Source: Acanthaster planci
Taxonomy: Eukaryota; Echinodermata; Asteroidea; Valvatida; Acanthasteridae
Assembly (NCBI RefSeq): GCF_001949145.1
Contig: NW_019091427.1
Span: 1,329,894 to 1,393,893 of the forward strand
Length of the DNA stretch: 64,000 nt
Reading direction: 5' to 3'
Shown here: piece by piece, positions 1 through 13,200 of the stretch
Position numbering within the stretch: the first letter of the stretch is position 1
Layout: each line of letters opens with the position of its first letter
Notes under the pieces: generated by a model
The model's database searches: none
What the model saw: only the letters and a program-made list of their open reading frames with translations
Told to the model about the DNA's origin: nothing
Program-made: the position numbers and the translations under genes

Positions 1-39
1 GGTTTAGTAATTTGAATCAACAGAAGAAACACCGTAAGC

Positions 40-390
40 CAAGGGCGACAGCACACAACGCGTCGCGTCGTGCATCATGTCGTTAGTTGCGTCGTGCTTC
101 AGGCGGCGTAATACGCAACACATGACACGACATACGACGCGACGGGCAACGGAAGGAGTGACATTTAGGCAGAAAAAAATGCAACATAGAAAGGACATAA
201 GACAGCACGCGTCGTGTGTGTACAAACGTAATGGCAAGAAGGCGACTGTGGAATTCAATTACTGCCATTTTACGCGTCACATCGTGGCATCGTTGCATTT
301 GCAATCTGTAGGCCTGTTCATTTTTCAGCTGGAAGGGGCGCACAGTGCTCAGGAATATCATTGCATGTACAACCAACTTCCGTTTCCTTG
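40..390. repeat. GCGTCG-rich low-complexity repeat, left copy
   Basis: This stretch is built from degenerate GCGTCGTG/CGACGCG words. It contains a segment (about 247-312) with the core TACTGCCATTTTACGCGTC. The same core occurs in inverted orientation near 3226-3292, next to a longer CGACG array. No coding signal is convincing: both strands carry short ORFs of low-complexity composition. It is probably part of a dispersed repeat; the family is not recognised. Confidence 0.55.
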
Positions 391-611
391 ACCTGCTAAA
401 ATATTATCGATTGCCTACTTTTGAAGTTCCCTACCCTGTAGTACAGGCATTTTAGGAGAGCGGGGTCAATAGTGACTAAAAACTATAAACCACTCATCTG
501 ATTTATATCATTCAATTGGGTTATTCAATAATCCGACTGGCACCTCCAGTGGCCTATCTCTCAAGACATTCCTAACTCGTGGATAATTTCATGTTTTGTT
601 CATGAGGACAC

Positions 612-800
612 ACCAGTGGCGTGGAAGGGGGGGGCACAAAGGGGGCACCAGCATCTTATGGGGGGCAACAGCTTTCGGTGGTGTGGTTTTTGGAGGCAAC
701 TTTTTGTTAGTTTTGTTCAATATCCGTGCATCCGTTTTTTCGGGGGGGGGACAGGGGACACCGGGAATTTGTGGGGGAGGACGTGCCTCCCCCCCTTCCG
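612..800. repeat. Dispersed repeat starting CCAGTGGCGT, G-rich (copy 1)
   Basis: The segment begins CCAGTGGCGTGG and runs into poly-G, then GGGGCACAA and a C-rich block near 786. A second copy with the same order of landmarks (CCAGTGGCGTAGC, poly-G, GGCACAAGGGGGACC, CATCTTACGGGAGG, CACCAGCTTTC) lies at about 17237-17450. A related start, CAGTGGCGTATCCAGG, occurs near 42963. This looks like an ancient interspersed element; its class cannot be settled by eye. Confidence 0.6.
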
Positions 801-1099
801 TGGGTATGCCACTAGGGGAACACTTATTTCTTGGTCCTCGGACCCGCTGCTCTGAAAAATTGATGAAATAGATTTAAATGCTAAAGCTGTGCCACCGTTC
901 TTAATTTTTCGTTTGTCCTTTCATTTCCAAAATGATTTTTTCTGTTTTTCTTCCTTTACTCTTAAATGTGCCAATTGATATTTTGAGCAACGGAAAATAA
1001 ACATTTATTTATTTGTTCCGCCCTCCACTCTAGCTGTTTTAACCTAAAGCTGCTAGAGGACCAAGGAATAAAAAAGTCTGGCCTGAGGAACGTTTCTCT

Positions 1100-2610
1100 C
1101 TACGGAAGCGTATAAGGGCCTCCTGCAAAAAATGTTTTCGAGATACTGTCTCGCCGCGGCGAGTTATGAGATCTAGCTGCGGCGAGTTATGAGATCTTGC
1201 CGGGGCGTCAAATTTATATCCCGCCGCAGCGAATATTTCAATAGTTTCATAAGCCCTATTCGTCTTTAGGATGAAATACATTGAGAGTTGGTCTTAGATC
1301 GCTTATTGGAACAAAACAGGATGTTACATTTCAAGAAAGCCTAATTTCCAACACAAAGACAACGAAATCTTAGTTTTTGGTGTGAATTTCTACATTCAGA
1401 TGAGGGATAAACTGTCTTTAATGCCTTCCTACATTTTCAAAGTGCCAAACACAAGCAAGCGGACCTGAAAGTTATTATTATTTTGAACTTTCATCGGTTG
1501 AAATTTATTAATTAATAGTAGTTAAAATGGGAGATTAAAGACAGTACTTTTAAAAACACAACGCATGAAATACCTCATAGCTTTGGACGCTCAAACCAAA
1601 TATAGCATGAGTGCACACGCACGTGTCATGCGTACCGAGCCGGAAGAGTCGACCCGTTTTCAGGTGCATATAGAATCCACTCAATTTTGTTCTCGACAAA
1701 AACGTATGTTACGTATTTGCCCTTCCCAGCGCCCTGTACTGTATAGGTGGTTTGTGACGAGTGAACGCATGTATGTGAGGTCAAAGAGCCTGGGGATTTC
1801 AATCCAGTTGATGAGAAAGTGTTTGTTAGTTTTCACGTCACCTTCACTTCATTTTTCTTTTTGCCTGCCGAAATCTCCTAAATCATAGCAGATTTTAATG
1901 TTAGAATGATATCAGCATCGAGTTTTAGTCCGAAATGGCAACACGCATTGGCTAAAAATATGCGTGGGCGTGGCCAGAATTTTTTTTTGGGGGGGGGGGC
2001 AACCGTCTAGTTAAAACAAAACCATTCTACCGCTGGAAAAGGTTCGATTTTCTTTTTTCTCTCAAGCAAATAATTATGTTCTATTTCATTTCTAATGTTA
2101 ATTTCTTTTGCTGTTTTCTTTTCTTTTTCTTTTTCTTTTCAGGGTCCCCCCCCTCGTGGTGCGTATGTAAATAGGATTATTTAAACTATAAATGAAAAGG
2201 CACCGTAACCCTTTCAACAGGCAGTCACCCCTCTTGCGGATATGGAAATTCATACCCCAAAAGAGACTTCTTTTGTTTTCTTTTGTGTTGTAAATCAAGC
2301 TTGGGTGAAATGTTACATCCCCTTTTGTTCCAATTAGCATTCTAAAACCAAATCTCACTGAAATTTCACCCTAAAGACACATATGAAAACGGTGTGGTAA
2401 ATAGGACTTATGACACTATTGAAATATTCGCTGCGGCGCGTCAAATTAATATCCCGCCGAGGCGGGAAATTAATTTGACGCTGCGGCAAGATCTTATAGC
2501 TCGCCGCGGCGGGATACACATTCAACGATTTTACTCGCCGCGGCGAGATAGTAGCCAGAAAAATATTCTTGCAAGTGGCCCTATACGCTTCTGTACCTCT
2601 CAAACACTTC
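1100..2610. repeat. Large imperfect inverted repeat (arms about 1100-1440 and 2200-2610)
   Basis: The left arm, read on the minus strand, matches the right arm on the plus strand. Both carry ACTATTGAAATATTCGCTGC, a TATCCCGCCG-type block and several CTCGCCGCGGCGAG words. Both also carry the stretch TTGGAACAAAA..GGATGT.ACATTTCA. The arms are diverged, with many substitutions and small indels. The spacer of about 750 bp includes a TTTTC-rich run near 2104-2142 and a poly-G tract near 1988. No transposase-like ORF is visible, so a non-autonomous foldback element or two old inverted copies are both possible. Confidence 0.6.
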
Positions 2611-3039
2611 TGGGAGTAAATTCATTCAATACCTGCAATGCACACCATGACAAATCTCTACAATGCCACAAATTTCAGGACAGGTGCAACCTGCTCTAAA
2701 ATAATGGCAGACCAGCTCATCTCCTGATAATTATGTCAAGGTGAATAGTTAAATCATATGCAAATTTTGAAAAATCATTGAACGTGAAGTGGGGGAAAGT
2801 TACACGACAAACTAATTCATAAAATCGAAATAATGGACTGCTCAGGAACTGTTACAAGTACTAAAACGATTCCATAAATTAGATGTATCGCAAGAGACTT
2901 GAACATTTTCCACAACGTGAGAAATTGCGCACATTTTTTTAAATAGTTCACAAGATAGAATTGGGTCATCAAGTCTGCGCCTGCCGTCAAAGCAGCGCCA
3001 CATACGTACTAAGCGAAAGCAAATCACAGGAATGTTGGA

Positions 3040-3345
3040 GCGATGATGCGACGGTCCGACGATGTGACGACTCCACGATGTTACGGTATGACGTTGCAAC
3101 GGTACGACGATAGACGGCACGACGATGCGACGGCACGGGGATTCAATGGCACAGCGCGACTATGCGTGGGCACGATGCGACGATGTGACGGCACGACGCG
3201 ACTACGCGCCGTTGACAGCGCATGTGGCTACAGACCCAAGCAGCAACGCCACACACGCGACGCGTAAAATGGCAGTAAGGAAATCCATAGACGACGGTGC
3301 GACCAGACGGTTCGACACAAGGGAGCTGTCGTGCCGTCGCATCGT
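3040..3345. repeat. CGACG/ATGCGACGGCACGAC degenerate tandem array
   Basis: The array is a degenerate run of words such as CGACGATGTGACG, CGATGCGACGGCACG and CACGACGCGACTACG, with a unit of roughly 10 bp. The segment at about 3226-3292 is the inverted partner of 247-312. The ORFs it creates on both strands are low-complexity translations and are not treated as genes. Confidence 0.6.
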
Positions 3346-3429
3346 GAAGTTGCGTTACCTGGAGAGAGAGAAATGTCCTAGATAAAAAGTGTCGTAAATA
3401 GTTCACCATACAAAATTGAAAAATGCAGG

Positions 3430-3560
3430 GGTACAAACCAGAGTGACATTGATGCATTCTTCCTGGGATGACATCACAGTTTTGCTCATGAAATACTCAT
3501 AAGCATGAAAACAAAAAAAGCAGTAAAATATTCTTTGAAACAGTGAAACAAAAGTTGAAA
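3430..3560 (+). repeat. Fragment of the 0.5-kb repeat family also at 5.4 kb and 10.7-11.7 kb
   Basis: The order GATGACATCACA, CTCATGAA, then CATGAAAACAAAAAAAGCAGT matches the end of the repeat arm at about 11585-11650 in the same orientation. It is a short diverged copy. Confidence 0.5.
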
Positions 3561-3966
3561 AGATAATATTACTGAGACCCCAAGATGCATTTAGAAGGTT
3601 TGTAGTTTTCAACAATTGATAGCAGCTACCGTTTAAAGCGTCATGTTCAAATCCGCACTGTTTCTACGGTTAATAGTTCAAATGTTGAATCCACTACTTA
3701 CATTCTGTGCCCATTTACAACCGTTTGAAAGTGCTGCATGCCGTATTCTAAATATTGAATTCAAAGTTTAAAGAGTGGATTTAAGAGTTAAAATGTTAAT
3801 TGAACATGTTCACTCTTTCCCCATAAATTCTTGAATCAGCACTCAAACCTGACGCTGAATTTGCAGTTTAAATGCTGAAAACTTAGTTTAAGATTCTAGA
3901 TTCACCACTTCAGAGCGTTATCACTGACCGAATGAACTAAGTGTGCGATTCCAGATTTCACATGAC

Positions 3967-4160
3967 AAAACTTTGGCTAAGGCCTTTATTCAATTCGTTT
4001 GTACAGGTTCATTGTACCGGCCTGAGATGGCTTTGCTAAGGCCTATATTCAATTCGTTTGTACAGGTTCATTGTACCCGCCTGAGATGGCTTTGCTAAGG
4101 CCTATATTCAATTCGTTTGCACTCAGGTTCATTGTACCGGTCAGATATGGCTTTGCTTCA
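3967..4160 (+). repeat. 59-bp tandem repeat, about three copies
   Basis: Three consecutive units each contain GCTAAGGCC, ATTCAATTCGTTTG and CAGGTTCATTGTACC. The CTAAGGCC word starts at 3977, 4036 and 4095, giving a 59-bp period. The third unit has a small insertion after TTTG. The array lies just downstream of the last visible GALNT exon. Confidence 0.85.
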
Positions 4161-4251
4161 GGGTAAGAAGATGGTCATTCGACGGTATTTGATAATTCTT
4201 GATCCTGTTCGCTATTTCACTGTTTCAGCCAGCAAAGATCACTTCACTTAC

Positions 4252-7200
4252 TGTGGATCCCGAATGTCCGGCACAGCTCGGTCCAGCGAGATGCGGTCAC
4301 TGACCACCATATTGAACCCATATTCCTTGTAGCTCTGATCGTACAGAGCCTGTTCCGATGCCAGCAGCTTAGCGGGGATCCCGTTCTCCCCGACACCGCT
4401 CCGCCTTGGGGCAGGTATGTTTGGTTCATAATTTCCCAGGGTCTCTTTGAGTTCTGCTGGGGAGTTTCTTGGTGTGACCGCTTGGTGCTCAGAAGAGTCC
4501 TTTAGTTGACCGGAAGACAAATTTTGAGGTCTGTGATGAGAAGTGCTCAAAACCTACGGATGACAAACAAAAGTTTAGTTCGTCAATCTATTCCTAAACT
4601 CTTCATAACAAAGTTTTCGTTTTGACAATAATGGAGGCCTAGCTTGGAGCATCAGTGATTCGAACTTCCATACATACAGGAATTTCCAAATTTAAGGGAC
4701 AAACTCTGCAGTGACGTCAGTTTTACGTTACAAGGGGAATGTTTTTATTGTTTAAGCACAGCCAAGCTTTTGTGCACTTCTGGGCGTCGCAAATGTTTTT
4801 TTGGGATGGGAAGCAGCCGAATGGGGTGTCATCCATCCCCAATGACTTGGCCATTCGTTCTTCATTATTTTGGTGCCGTTTAACATGTCTGTCATCCAAA
4901 ATGTCTGTTCTAATTTGTACAACGTTCATATCTCAAACATAAAGTCGTTAACAAAATGAACGAAGGCATTTTCAGAAACCTTCAAGTATGAAATATGAAC
5001 ATCGGGCTAGTAGATTTAATATATTTTTGACGTGGAGTTGACATTTACTTCAAAAGAATCTCGGCCACTGCACTTTTCAGGGCATGGCTCTGCACTTACG
5101 GAAACAATTGCCCGACGTCAGTCAATGCTTCCATCTCTCTTAATAATTACCCAGAGGACAACATTCAATTTGTACAGTGTGCACCACATTAAACTTGGAA
5201 AGCCTATGATTCATTCATGGCGTCCTTGAAGCGTGGAATACTTGCGATGGGAGAGGCGGGAGCAGGTGGCTTGGCAGTGCTGTTTGAAGTACCAGACATC
5301 GGGCGAGTGTAAGCGGTAATCGACACGGCTAACGCCTCCAACGATGGTCATGGGCGATTGATATGACAAGCCTAGCCATATCTCCGCCAACCTGCCACTC
5401 CCGAGAGACTGCACAACACAATACTGTCTTAAAGGATCCATGAAATGAAGTTTTCTTTGAAGCCCTATTTTTGTATCTCTGCACCATTCTTCAACGTATG
5501 AAGACCGTTTAAAATCTTTTTTGCTTTACGTGAACAGAAAAGTGCACTTGTTAAACATTAAAAATTGACCGAACATTATTTTCTGGACAAGTGAGGGCGC
5601 TTTTGATTTGACGTAAATTCAGGAAGACATGGTTAAGTTTGCATGTTTGCATGTTAAAATTGTGAACTCCTAATTTGCTGACTAAAAACGTTTCTGTGGA
5701 AGGTTGCTTGCTGGCTTATTGCCATAATAATTATACTTACACAACAATAAGTTGCCAAAGGAAATGAAATCTATGGTAGCAGTGTTTAAAATAATCTAGA
5801 CATTTTCTGTGCACAAATCGGTGCAAGATTGAGATTAAATATGCAGATGTACATTAGCATAAAAACCAAAAAAGCTACAAAATATGGGTATTTAAAATAA
5901 GGTTAACCAAAACCCAAAAGGTGCAATTTCAAGGGTGTTGTAAAATATTTATATTTCATGATCCCTGGATGCGGTATGACATCAAAGACATATGCCTATT
6001 GCCTTAAGTCTCAGAACACCAGGATGGAGTGATTATTAATATGAAACGAGTATATCAGATACTGCAAAGCTGTGTTTCGAGGAGGCAGGAAGTCGCGCTA
6101 TAAAGAGGCCTTAATGATCTTCTTGTCACCTATGTCCTTGGTATGTGTGGTGGAAATGCCTGTGTTGGCGTCGCGAACAGAGAGTAATGAGGCAGGGCGA
6201 CGTTTCGTGTTTAGTTTCGGATAATCGTAGGCCTATAAGGCGTGATGTGATGGTAGTTCCAATTAAACGCGAACAGAATCGAATTCGTTGCTTGCCAGTC
6301 GTTGAAACGTTCACACTAGGATGAATTATGTCTCCAAAGGGGGCTCATAAGATACACAAAGTTAACCACGTAATTTATGAAATTTCGTTCGGACTTAAAA
6401 CTGTTGATGCTTTCGCAGTGCCTGGCGATTCGGCTTCAGAATAACGGCAGTTTTGCAGGCACTCCGTCAATTAACTGCTCTCATTGCTACACTTTTCATT
6501 TTTCCACAAAAGAGTGCTTTTTTTTTTACCGAGACAGTACATTTCTGAATCACTCGACGGTTTTTATTTTTTTCCTGGCCTTGATTCTTGCGTTTCTCAA
6601 AGAACAAGATACAGTTTACTATTTTCGACACATGCGCATGGAAACGCAATCCCCTAATTACAAATTCCCACAATTCGATTCGGAAGAGCTTGGCACGAGC
6701 CAAAATATCAATTGTTTTTGGCATTCGCTGGCGGCAAAGAGCCTTTTCCAAGAGCACATGAGGCGACTAATTTCTTTCCGCACACAAATTTGGGAGGGAA
6801 CCAGAAGCAAGGGGGTTTACCACAGTTTTAATGAAGTCACAATCTGTGAGCACATTTTGTGTGCACGCGTAAGTGATGATCCCTGGAAAGAAAAGTCTTG
6901 CAAGTAGATGTCCAACGACGATTCGCTGTTACCGGCGCCCCTGGGTTTGCAGCGGGTCACAGTGGGAATAAACAAGGCTTTCGTTGCTTTGTGGCGACGC
7001 TGAACAGAATATGCATCTCTACGATTGCTGCTACATGAGCCGTGGCGTATAAATCCAACAAGAACAACTTACTATGAACGGAAACGGGGCAGAAATAGAG
7101 CAATGGAACATTTCCGACATCCCCCCTTTAATGGCGGTGAGTGTGCAGAGCGACAGTCACTTTACCGCCACTGGTGTGCGGGGCCGCAAATGACACCAAG

Positions 7201-10200
7201 TCTTGTCATCAGATTCGTGTATATTTACGTCAATTAGGCCCCTCGAAATAGTTTGTCTCTGGTCAGACTGATGCTCCGGAATTGATGCGGCAACGCAGTT
7301 TTTTATCGTTTATTTTTTCCCTCCAGGGTTGGATAATACAGACAATTGCACACACACGTTGTTGAGTCATGGGGCGAGACTGACTTTATTATAATAATAA
7401 GCTGACATTAAACAACTTCAATTTGCTTTCAATGTGCAACATCTCGTCGATCGGGATCTAGGCCTATCACCCTGAGTAAAGATCAACCTGCCCGCAAAAA
7501 CATTGCCGCAAAGTGCAGCATTCGACCGTATCCTAACGGACCTAGTTTCAGTATTACCCCTGAACGTAATGTATACATTTGGAACCCATAATGGGATGGT
7601 ACCAATTGATTTTGTGGGTCGAAATGAATACACTATGTTGGGAAATCCGACTGAAATTGGTACCTCTGCGAATACGGTCTATAGAGGGAGCTGTTGCAGC
7701 TCTCGCAGAAAAAAAAGACAAAGAAGATTGCCGCGCATGCTTGAAATTGACGCGCGCTGATCAGAGACGAAAGACTTTTTTGGCCTTACCCAAATAGATC
7801 ATAGCAACCGTGACGCTAGAGGTGTCACGCCTATTTTTGTACGCTGTGCCAAGTTTGCGTCAAAATAGGGCGACATAATGTTCCACGTAACGCCCACAAA
7901 CTTACGAGATCACACGTGTGTGTAGGCATTCGCGAGGTTCTGAGTTGTTCGTGCGTTCTATGGTTCAATTATTTTACGCTCCTTCTATGACCTTTCCATA
8001 AAATCATAAACAGCACCCCCGTGAAATGATGTGACGTCCACATTTGTAATGTCCCCGGCCGGGAAATTGTTGTCATCGCCATGGACCTGTGCTGCCACAA
8101 ATCTATACGCCATTGCCAGTACATATGAGTAGAGACAACGGCCCACGGCTGAGCCACAAACAAGTATGCCGTCATTTTAGTCATGCTGTCTAAAACAAAA
8201 ACAACAAAAACACACCAACACCCACCAACAAATTGAAACGAAAAACTAAAAGTGAAACAAAAACGTTGTAGATTAAAGAAATATGGAAGGGTTGCGTAGC
8301 ACCGTGATCAGAATATTGACAAGAATATAAAATCAGTGCTCTGGAATATGACGTGATTACCGAGCTTTCGGTAACTGAATACCTTCTTCAGGGCAAGATT
8401 GCCCTGAAGAAGGTACTCATTTACCGAAAGCATCACATATTCCACAGCACTGATTTTATATTACATTCTTGTCAATACGTTGTAGATTACAGCCGGTTGC
8501 AATAACATTACATGTTATACACCCCGCAGATCATGGTCACATGCCGTGAGTTTCAAAGCTATGCACGGGCATCTTACATGGGGCCACTATATCAGTTTCT
8601 GTAAGTTTGAATAAAATTATTTCTAAATGAAACAACCTCAGGAAACACTCTTGTCCGAATACTGCCTTCGTCTAAAGTTATTGAAAAGTCACGTGAAGAT
8701 TGGTAAAAACAGAGATTTCATTTATGACCCCTCACATACACATATCAGTGCTCTAGGTTTCCTTGTCCGTGCACGTTTGATTTTAACCATTTAGGCCAAC
8801 GTTTTTTAACCCTGCGCATGAGAACGAGAATGTATGGGTTGCGAAGATTTACCTACGTACTGCCGAAGGGGTCTACCATTCATTGGTCGAGCTGGCGCAA
8901 AGGTTAAATTAGACTTTAGCACTTTCCATGTATAGGCTATTACTCCATTGGTCTCCCGTTAGAAGTTCAGATTTTAATGAAGATTACCCCAAAAATAATT
9001 TCGTAAATTGTCATTTGGGTATGAGTCCACTGAGTTGCACTATTACTCATGCATTTGAGATTTTCTTTTATCTTGTCAGGTAATGTTTGATTTTCTATGC
9101 TTGCATGTGATCTATAAGGCCCTTTTTGTTTTCAGAAGCAAATGAACGAGCTACAATTGAAAACTCTAAAAACGAATACCAACACACGTTACTTGCCATT
9201 CAAAAGTTTGAGAAAGGCGCCACCAAGGGTGAACTTTCAGTCTCTCTCTATATATAATTGTGTCTATGCGTTGTTAGAAACGGACATCCCCTTTTACTTC
9301 AAAAGTTTCGGTTAAATAGTTCAAGGCCAGTATGCCTTATGTAAAAGAATTCTAAACGTGACAAATAAACGAATACACTTGTTCTTTGGCTTAGACTGTG
9401 TACAGGCGCAGTCGACCAACATCATATGCGGTACGGTGTGCAATACATGTATCCAAGTGGTCTGACGTCATTGCTCATGTTTGATTGATGGGAGGACCTT
9501 CTTTACTTAATTGGGAACAATTTTAATTTGTGAACTGAAAAGGAAACCCACTGCAACACAGGGAGTATGAAATGTCGATCAAATCAAGGGTTCAAAGTTC
9601 AGGATCTCTTTGGAGCTGCTCACCCGATATGCTGACATGGAAAAACCAATAACATGGAACTTTCAAAATTTCTGACTACCTCGCCAAAAATAATCATGTG
9701 AAAGTAGGCTCACATATAACGGGCTAGGCATATCTATCTAGTTTCAATTAACTTGATAAATATGCCTAGCCCATTAAGCAGACACACAGCCCATTTCTTC
9801 AAGCAAAGCTGCCACCGTATTTCTGAAAACTTTATGCATATTATTATTTTTTTTATTTATATGTAATCACACATGTACGATGCTCACATGACCGAAGGGC
9901 AACTATTACGGTCTCAATCCTTTTCAGCTTTGGAGCGCTGTATAGTTATCAGTCAACTACTTCGTTCCCAGCAGCTGGGTGGGCCTACTACTGACAGAAC
10001 AGGCAGATTTAGGGCCCAAACTGACGAACACGGGAATTCGAATCCAGGAATAAACCAAGTTGAATGCCAACTGTCAAGGTCATAAGGCAGGGAATGAATC
10101 AATATTTTATTAGGTGTGAGCGGACGCTAAAGGAACTCTTCCCGCCAGAGAAAGCGAGAATGTACTACTTCCGAGTATGAAGAGTTACGTTTTCTCCAGA

Positions 10201-13200
10201 GGGAAATTACACATTGGCCTAAAGGGGAAGCGTAAACCCTCAACACCGGGTGTTAAACACTCTTCACCGGTCTAAAAGATGACAACTGGAATTAATTCTA
10301 CACCAGATTTTGTTAATTTAACACCACGCTTTTCCAACACTTTCCCCCACTGCAAAATAGTTGGGGCCTTCCTTTAAAAATCAAGCACACCTTCCTTACC
10401 ACCTCGAACAACGTGTGCACCACTAAACAAAAATAAAACCACGTTAATTGACAGATTTATTTTAACACCAATGATGAACATCATGCATAACTAAGGCCAA
10501 GCATGCAGTTCTCTGTCGTTGGTTGCATTCACTGATCACAATTATTGGCTTCAGAAATCGTGGGTTTTGCGACCGCGCTTCCTGAGTTTCTTCCTCCGTG
10601 TAGGGTTAATGCCCGGAGTTCTCACTCCCTTAGGGACGTCTCTTTAATTATTAAGAGACCATGAAATAGAAATATTTTACAAAAACACTTGAAATTGCAC
10701 CTTTGGGCTTTAATTAACCTTATTTGAAATTTTTGTTTGTAATTTTAGCCCATATTTTGGAGCTTTTTTGGTTTTTGGTTTATGCTAATGATTTGGCATA
10801 TTCATAAGCAAATTATTTAAATGATTAAATTACACTTAATCTCAATGTTACACCGATTTGTGCATAGAAGATTTCTAGAGTTTTTTCAAATACTAGATTT
10901 CATTTGCTTTGGCAATTTATTGTGGTGTAAGTATATGGCAATAAGCCAGCAAGCAACCTTTCCACGGAAATGTTTTCAGATAACAAATTTGGAGTTCACA
11001 AGTTGAACATGAAAACATGCAAACTGAACCATGTCTTCCTGGATTTACATGTACATCAAAGCAAAAGCACCCTCACTTGTCCAGAAATGATTGGTCAATT
11101 TTGAATGTTTAAAAAATGCTTTTAATGCAAAACCCGATCTCAAGCAGTCTTCATACATTGAAGGAGGGTGCAAAGATGCACACGAAGTGCTTCTTAGAAA
11201 ATTCATTCCATGGATCTTTTAAGAGTGTAGCTGCAATGTATTTTTCTTAGATGTGGTTTTTCTGCAACTTTGAACACTTCTTTAACGTAAGAAATGTTTA
11301 CATTCCTACTGGGACAGAGCATAGAAAAGAGGACTTCTTTGAACACTTGAATTATCCATGCTTTACTGGACAAGTGAAGGCGTTGTTGCTCAGTGTACAT
11401 GTGATGTTATAGGGAAGACAAAGTTCAGAGCATACCGGTTTTTCTGCTCTTACATTTCTAAATTGTTTGCTTATTGCTCAGCACATAAGCAATGAATCCT
11501 CAAAGAAGAGAAAATTTAGTGCATGAAAATCTACAAAAATGTAGAACTTTTGTGCGCATGTACAAACCAATGCACATTTTCGTTGAATGACATCACATTT
11601 GTACTCATGAATATAGAAAGCTCATTAGCATAAAAAAACAAAAAAGCAGTGTAACGATGGTTTAAAATAAGGTTAAGCTTAGGCCTAACTAAAAATGTCG
11701 AGATGTGAAAAAGTCAATAGCGTTAGTAATTGCACGCGCACGGCTGTTTGTTTTGTTTCGAATGTCTTTGTTTTTCTAAGGAAGCAACATAAAATCCAAG
11801 AGTCACGATCACCACCCGGGTAAAGTCCCTCTGAGGAAAAGCGAAATCTGTAATGAGGTTCAGAGTCTGTCTGCAACCTTTGTGCCACCGGTGATATAAA
11901 CAGCTCGCTTCCTCCCTGATCCCAAGAGCTGCTCGCTGTTAGTCAAGATAATTCACCCCGCAGCTGCCGCGCGCTGGCGATACAGGGATCACGCAGAAAT
12001 AGCGTGGTGTAAAATCGCTCCACAGAACTTGCATAGTCCCCAAACCACAAGCAACCGAACGGACAAAAAAATTATTGAAACCGCTTCATTACAACACTAA
12101 TTACTAGACGGAGAAATCACTCAAGCTCGGAAAAAACTAACAGGAGCACAGAATTTGCCAAGCAGATAATGTTTACTTTTTATAAATTTCAGCGTAAAGT
12201 TTACCAGTATGTTGCGAAAAACATTCTGATTGCTGATTCTGGTTAAGTGATTATTATAATGCAACATTTTCTGCTCGGCACAAATCGGTTCCCGTTTTGG
12301 CAATGGGGCGTGCTGCTGCACTATGGCAGCTTTCTGATGACAATATCATTCATAAACGAGTGAGGCCATATTGATGAGGCGATTTGCAGTCGATCGAATT
12401 AACCTGTAAAAACGAGGCCTGTCAAACAGTGCATGCACAAAGCTATGACGCCAGTTTTACTCAGTAGGTTTTGTTTTCATGTTTGTGTTTTCTTCTGTCT
12501 TGAAAAGGATTTCAGGTCCTCCAATTTATTCATGTACACAAAATGAGGAGTAGTCAGGGTTTTGAACTTCTGCATTTGATCGGAAATTCCATATTTCCCG
12601 ATAAATGTCAGGCAAATGCCACCGCAAAAAGTCAGCTTCCCTGCTGAAAGTATAACCCAGAACATACAGGTAGAGCAAGGGATAATGACCAACGTCAACG
12701 CAATCCCTGCACATCAACCCCCGCACGTCACATGTATTTAGGTTGCTGTTGTGACTTAACTCAGTGTAAGAGACCCTTTCAAGAAGTTGGTGAAACGGGT
12801 AAATCTGCCCGCTCTGTTTATGAATAAACAAAACAATGTCAGCGCAGTTGAGGGCGCGTGTACAGGCATTTGTCTCTGAATCTGTATTTTTGTCCAAGTC
12901 CACGTATTTCGTGTTGCCATAAGATATGTCTCTTAAGGAATGTCATAATGATTCAGCCAAAACAAACCACAGGCCAGTGTAAACAGGGGAGCAAAAGGAC
13001 GCACTTACATTGGCTGGCGCGGCGTACTCGTCCATCTCCCACGGAAACTGCCTGCCGCGATGAGGCATCATTTGTAGCAGATGCCCTCCCTGAATCCCGC
13101 CCGGATCAGAGAGTGGGATCAGAGAGGGGTCCCGACTGATGATCATTAGCAGTAAGGGGGCCAAGGCCAGGACCAATAGGGTGGCGATGGCAATCTGGAA

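Larger units (their letters stand above)
4554..13008 (-). other. GALNT intron 1 (8.5 kb), repeat-filled
   Basis: This is non-coding sequence between the two visible GALNT exons. It holds a repeat arm at 5425-5945, a foldback element at 8315-8476, a small hairpin at 9721-9772 and a head-to-head repeat pair at 10660-11690. A 176-codon ORF (6377-6907, plus) and a 125-codon ORF (12526-12903, minus) are present; I recognise neither. The rest shows nothing I can name. Confidence 0.7.

Noticed and set aside
1-4251. Possible further GALNT catalytic exons downstream on the minus strand
   Set aside because: No frame shows the glycosyltransferase motifs expected next (FHNEAW-like, DxH region); the exons must lie outside the window.
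6377-6907. 176-codon ORF on the plus strand, the longest in the first 20 kb
   Set aside because: Begins with ATG but has no recognisable domain and uneven composition (FFFYRD, FIFFLALILAF). One ORF of this length is expected by chance in 64 kb.
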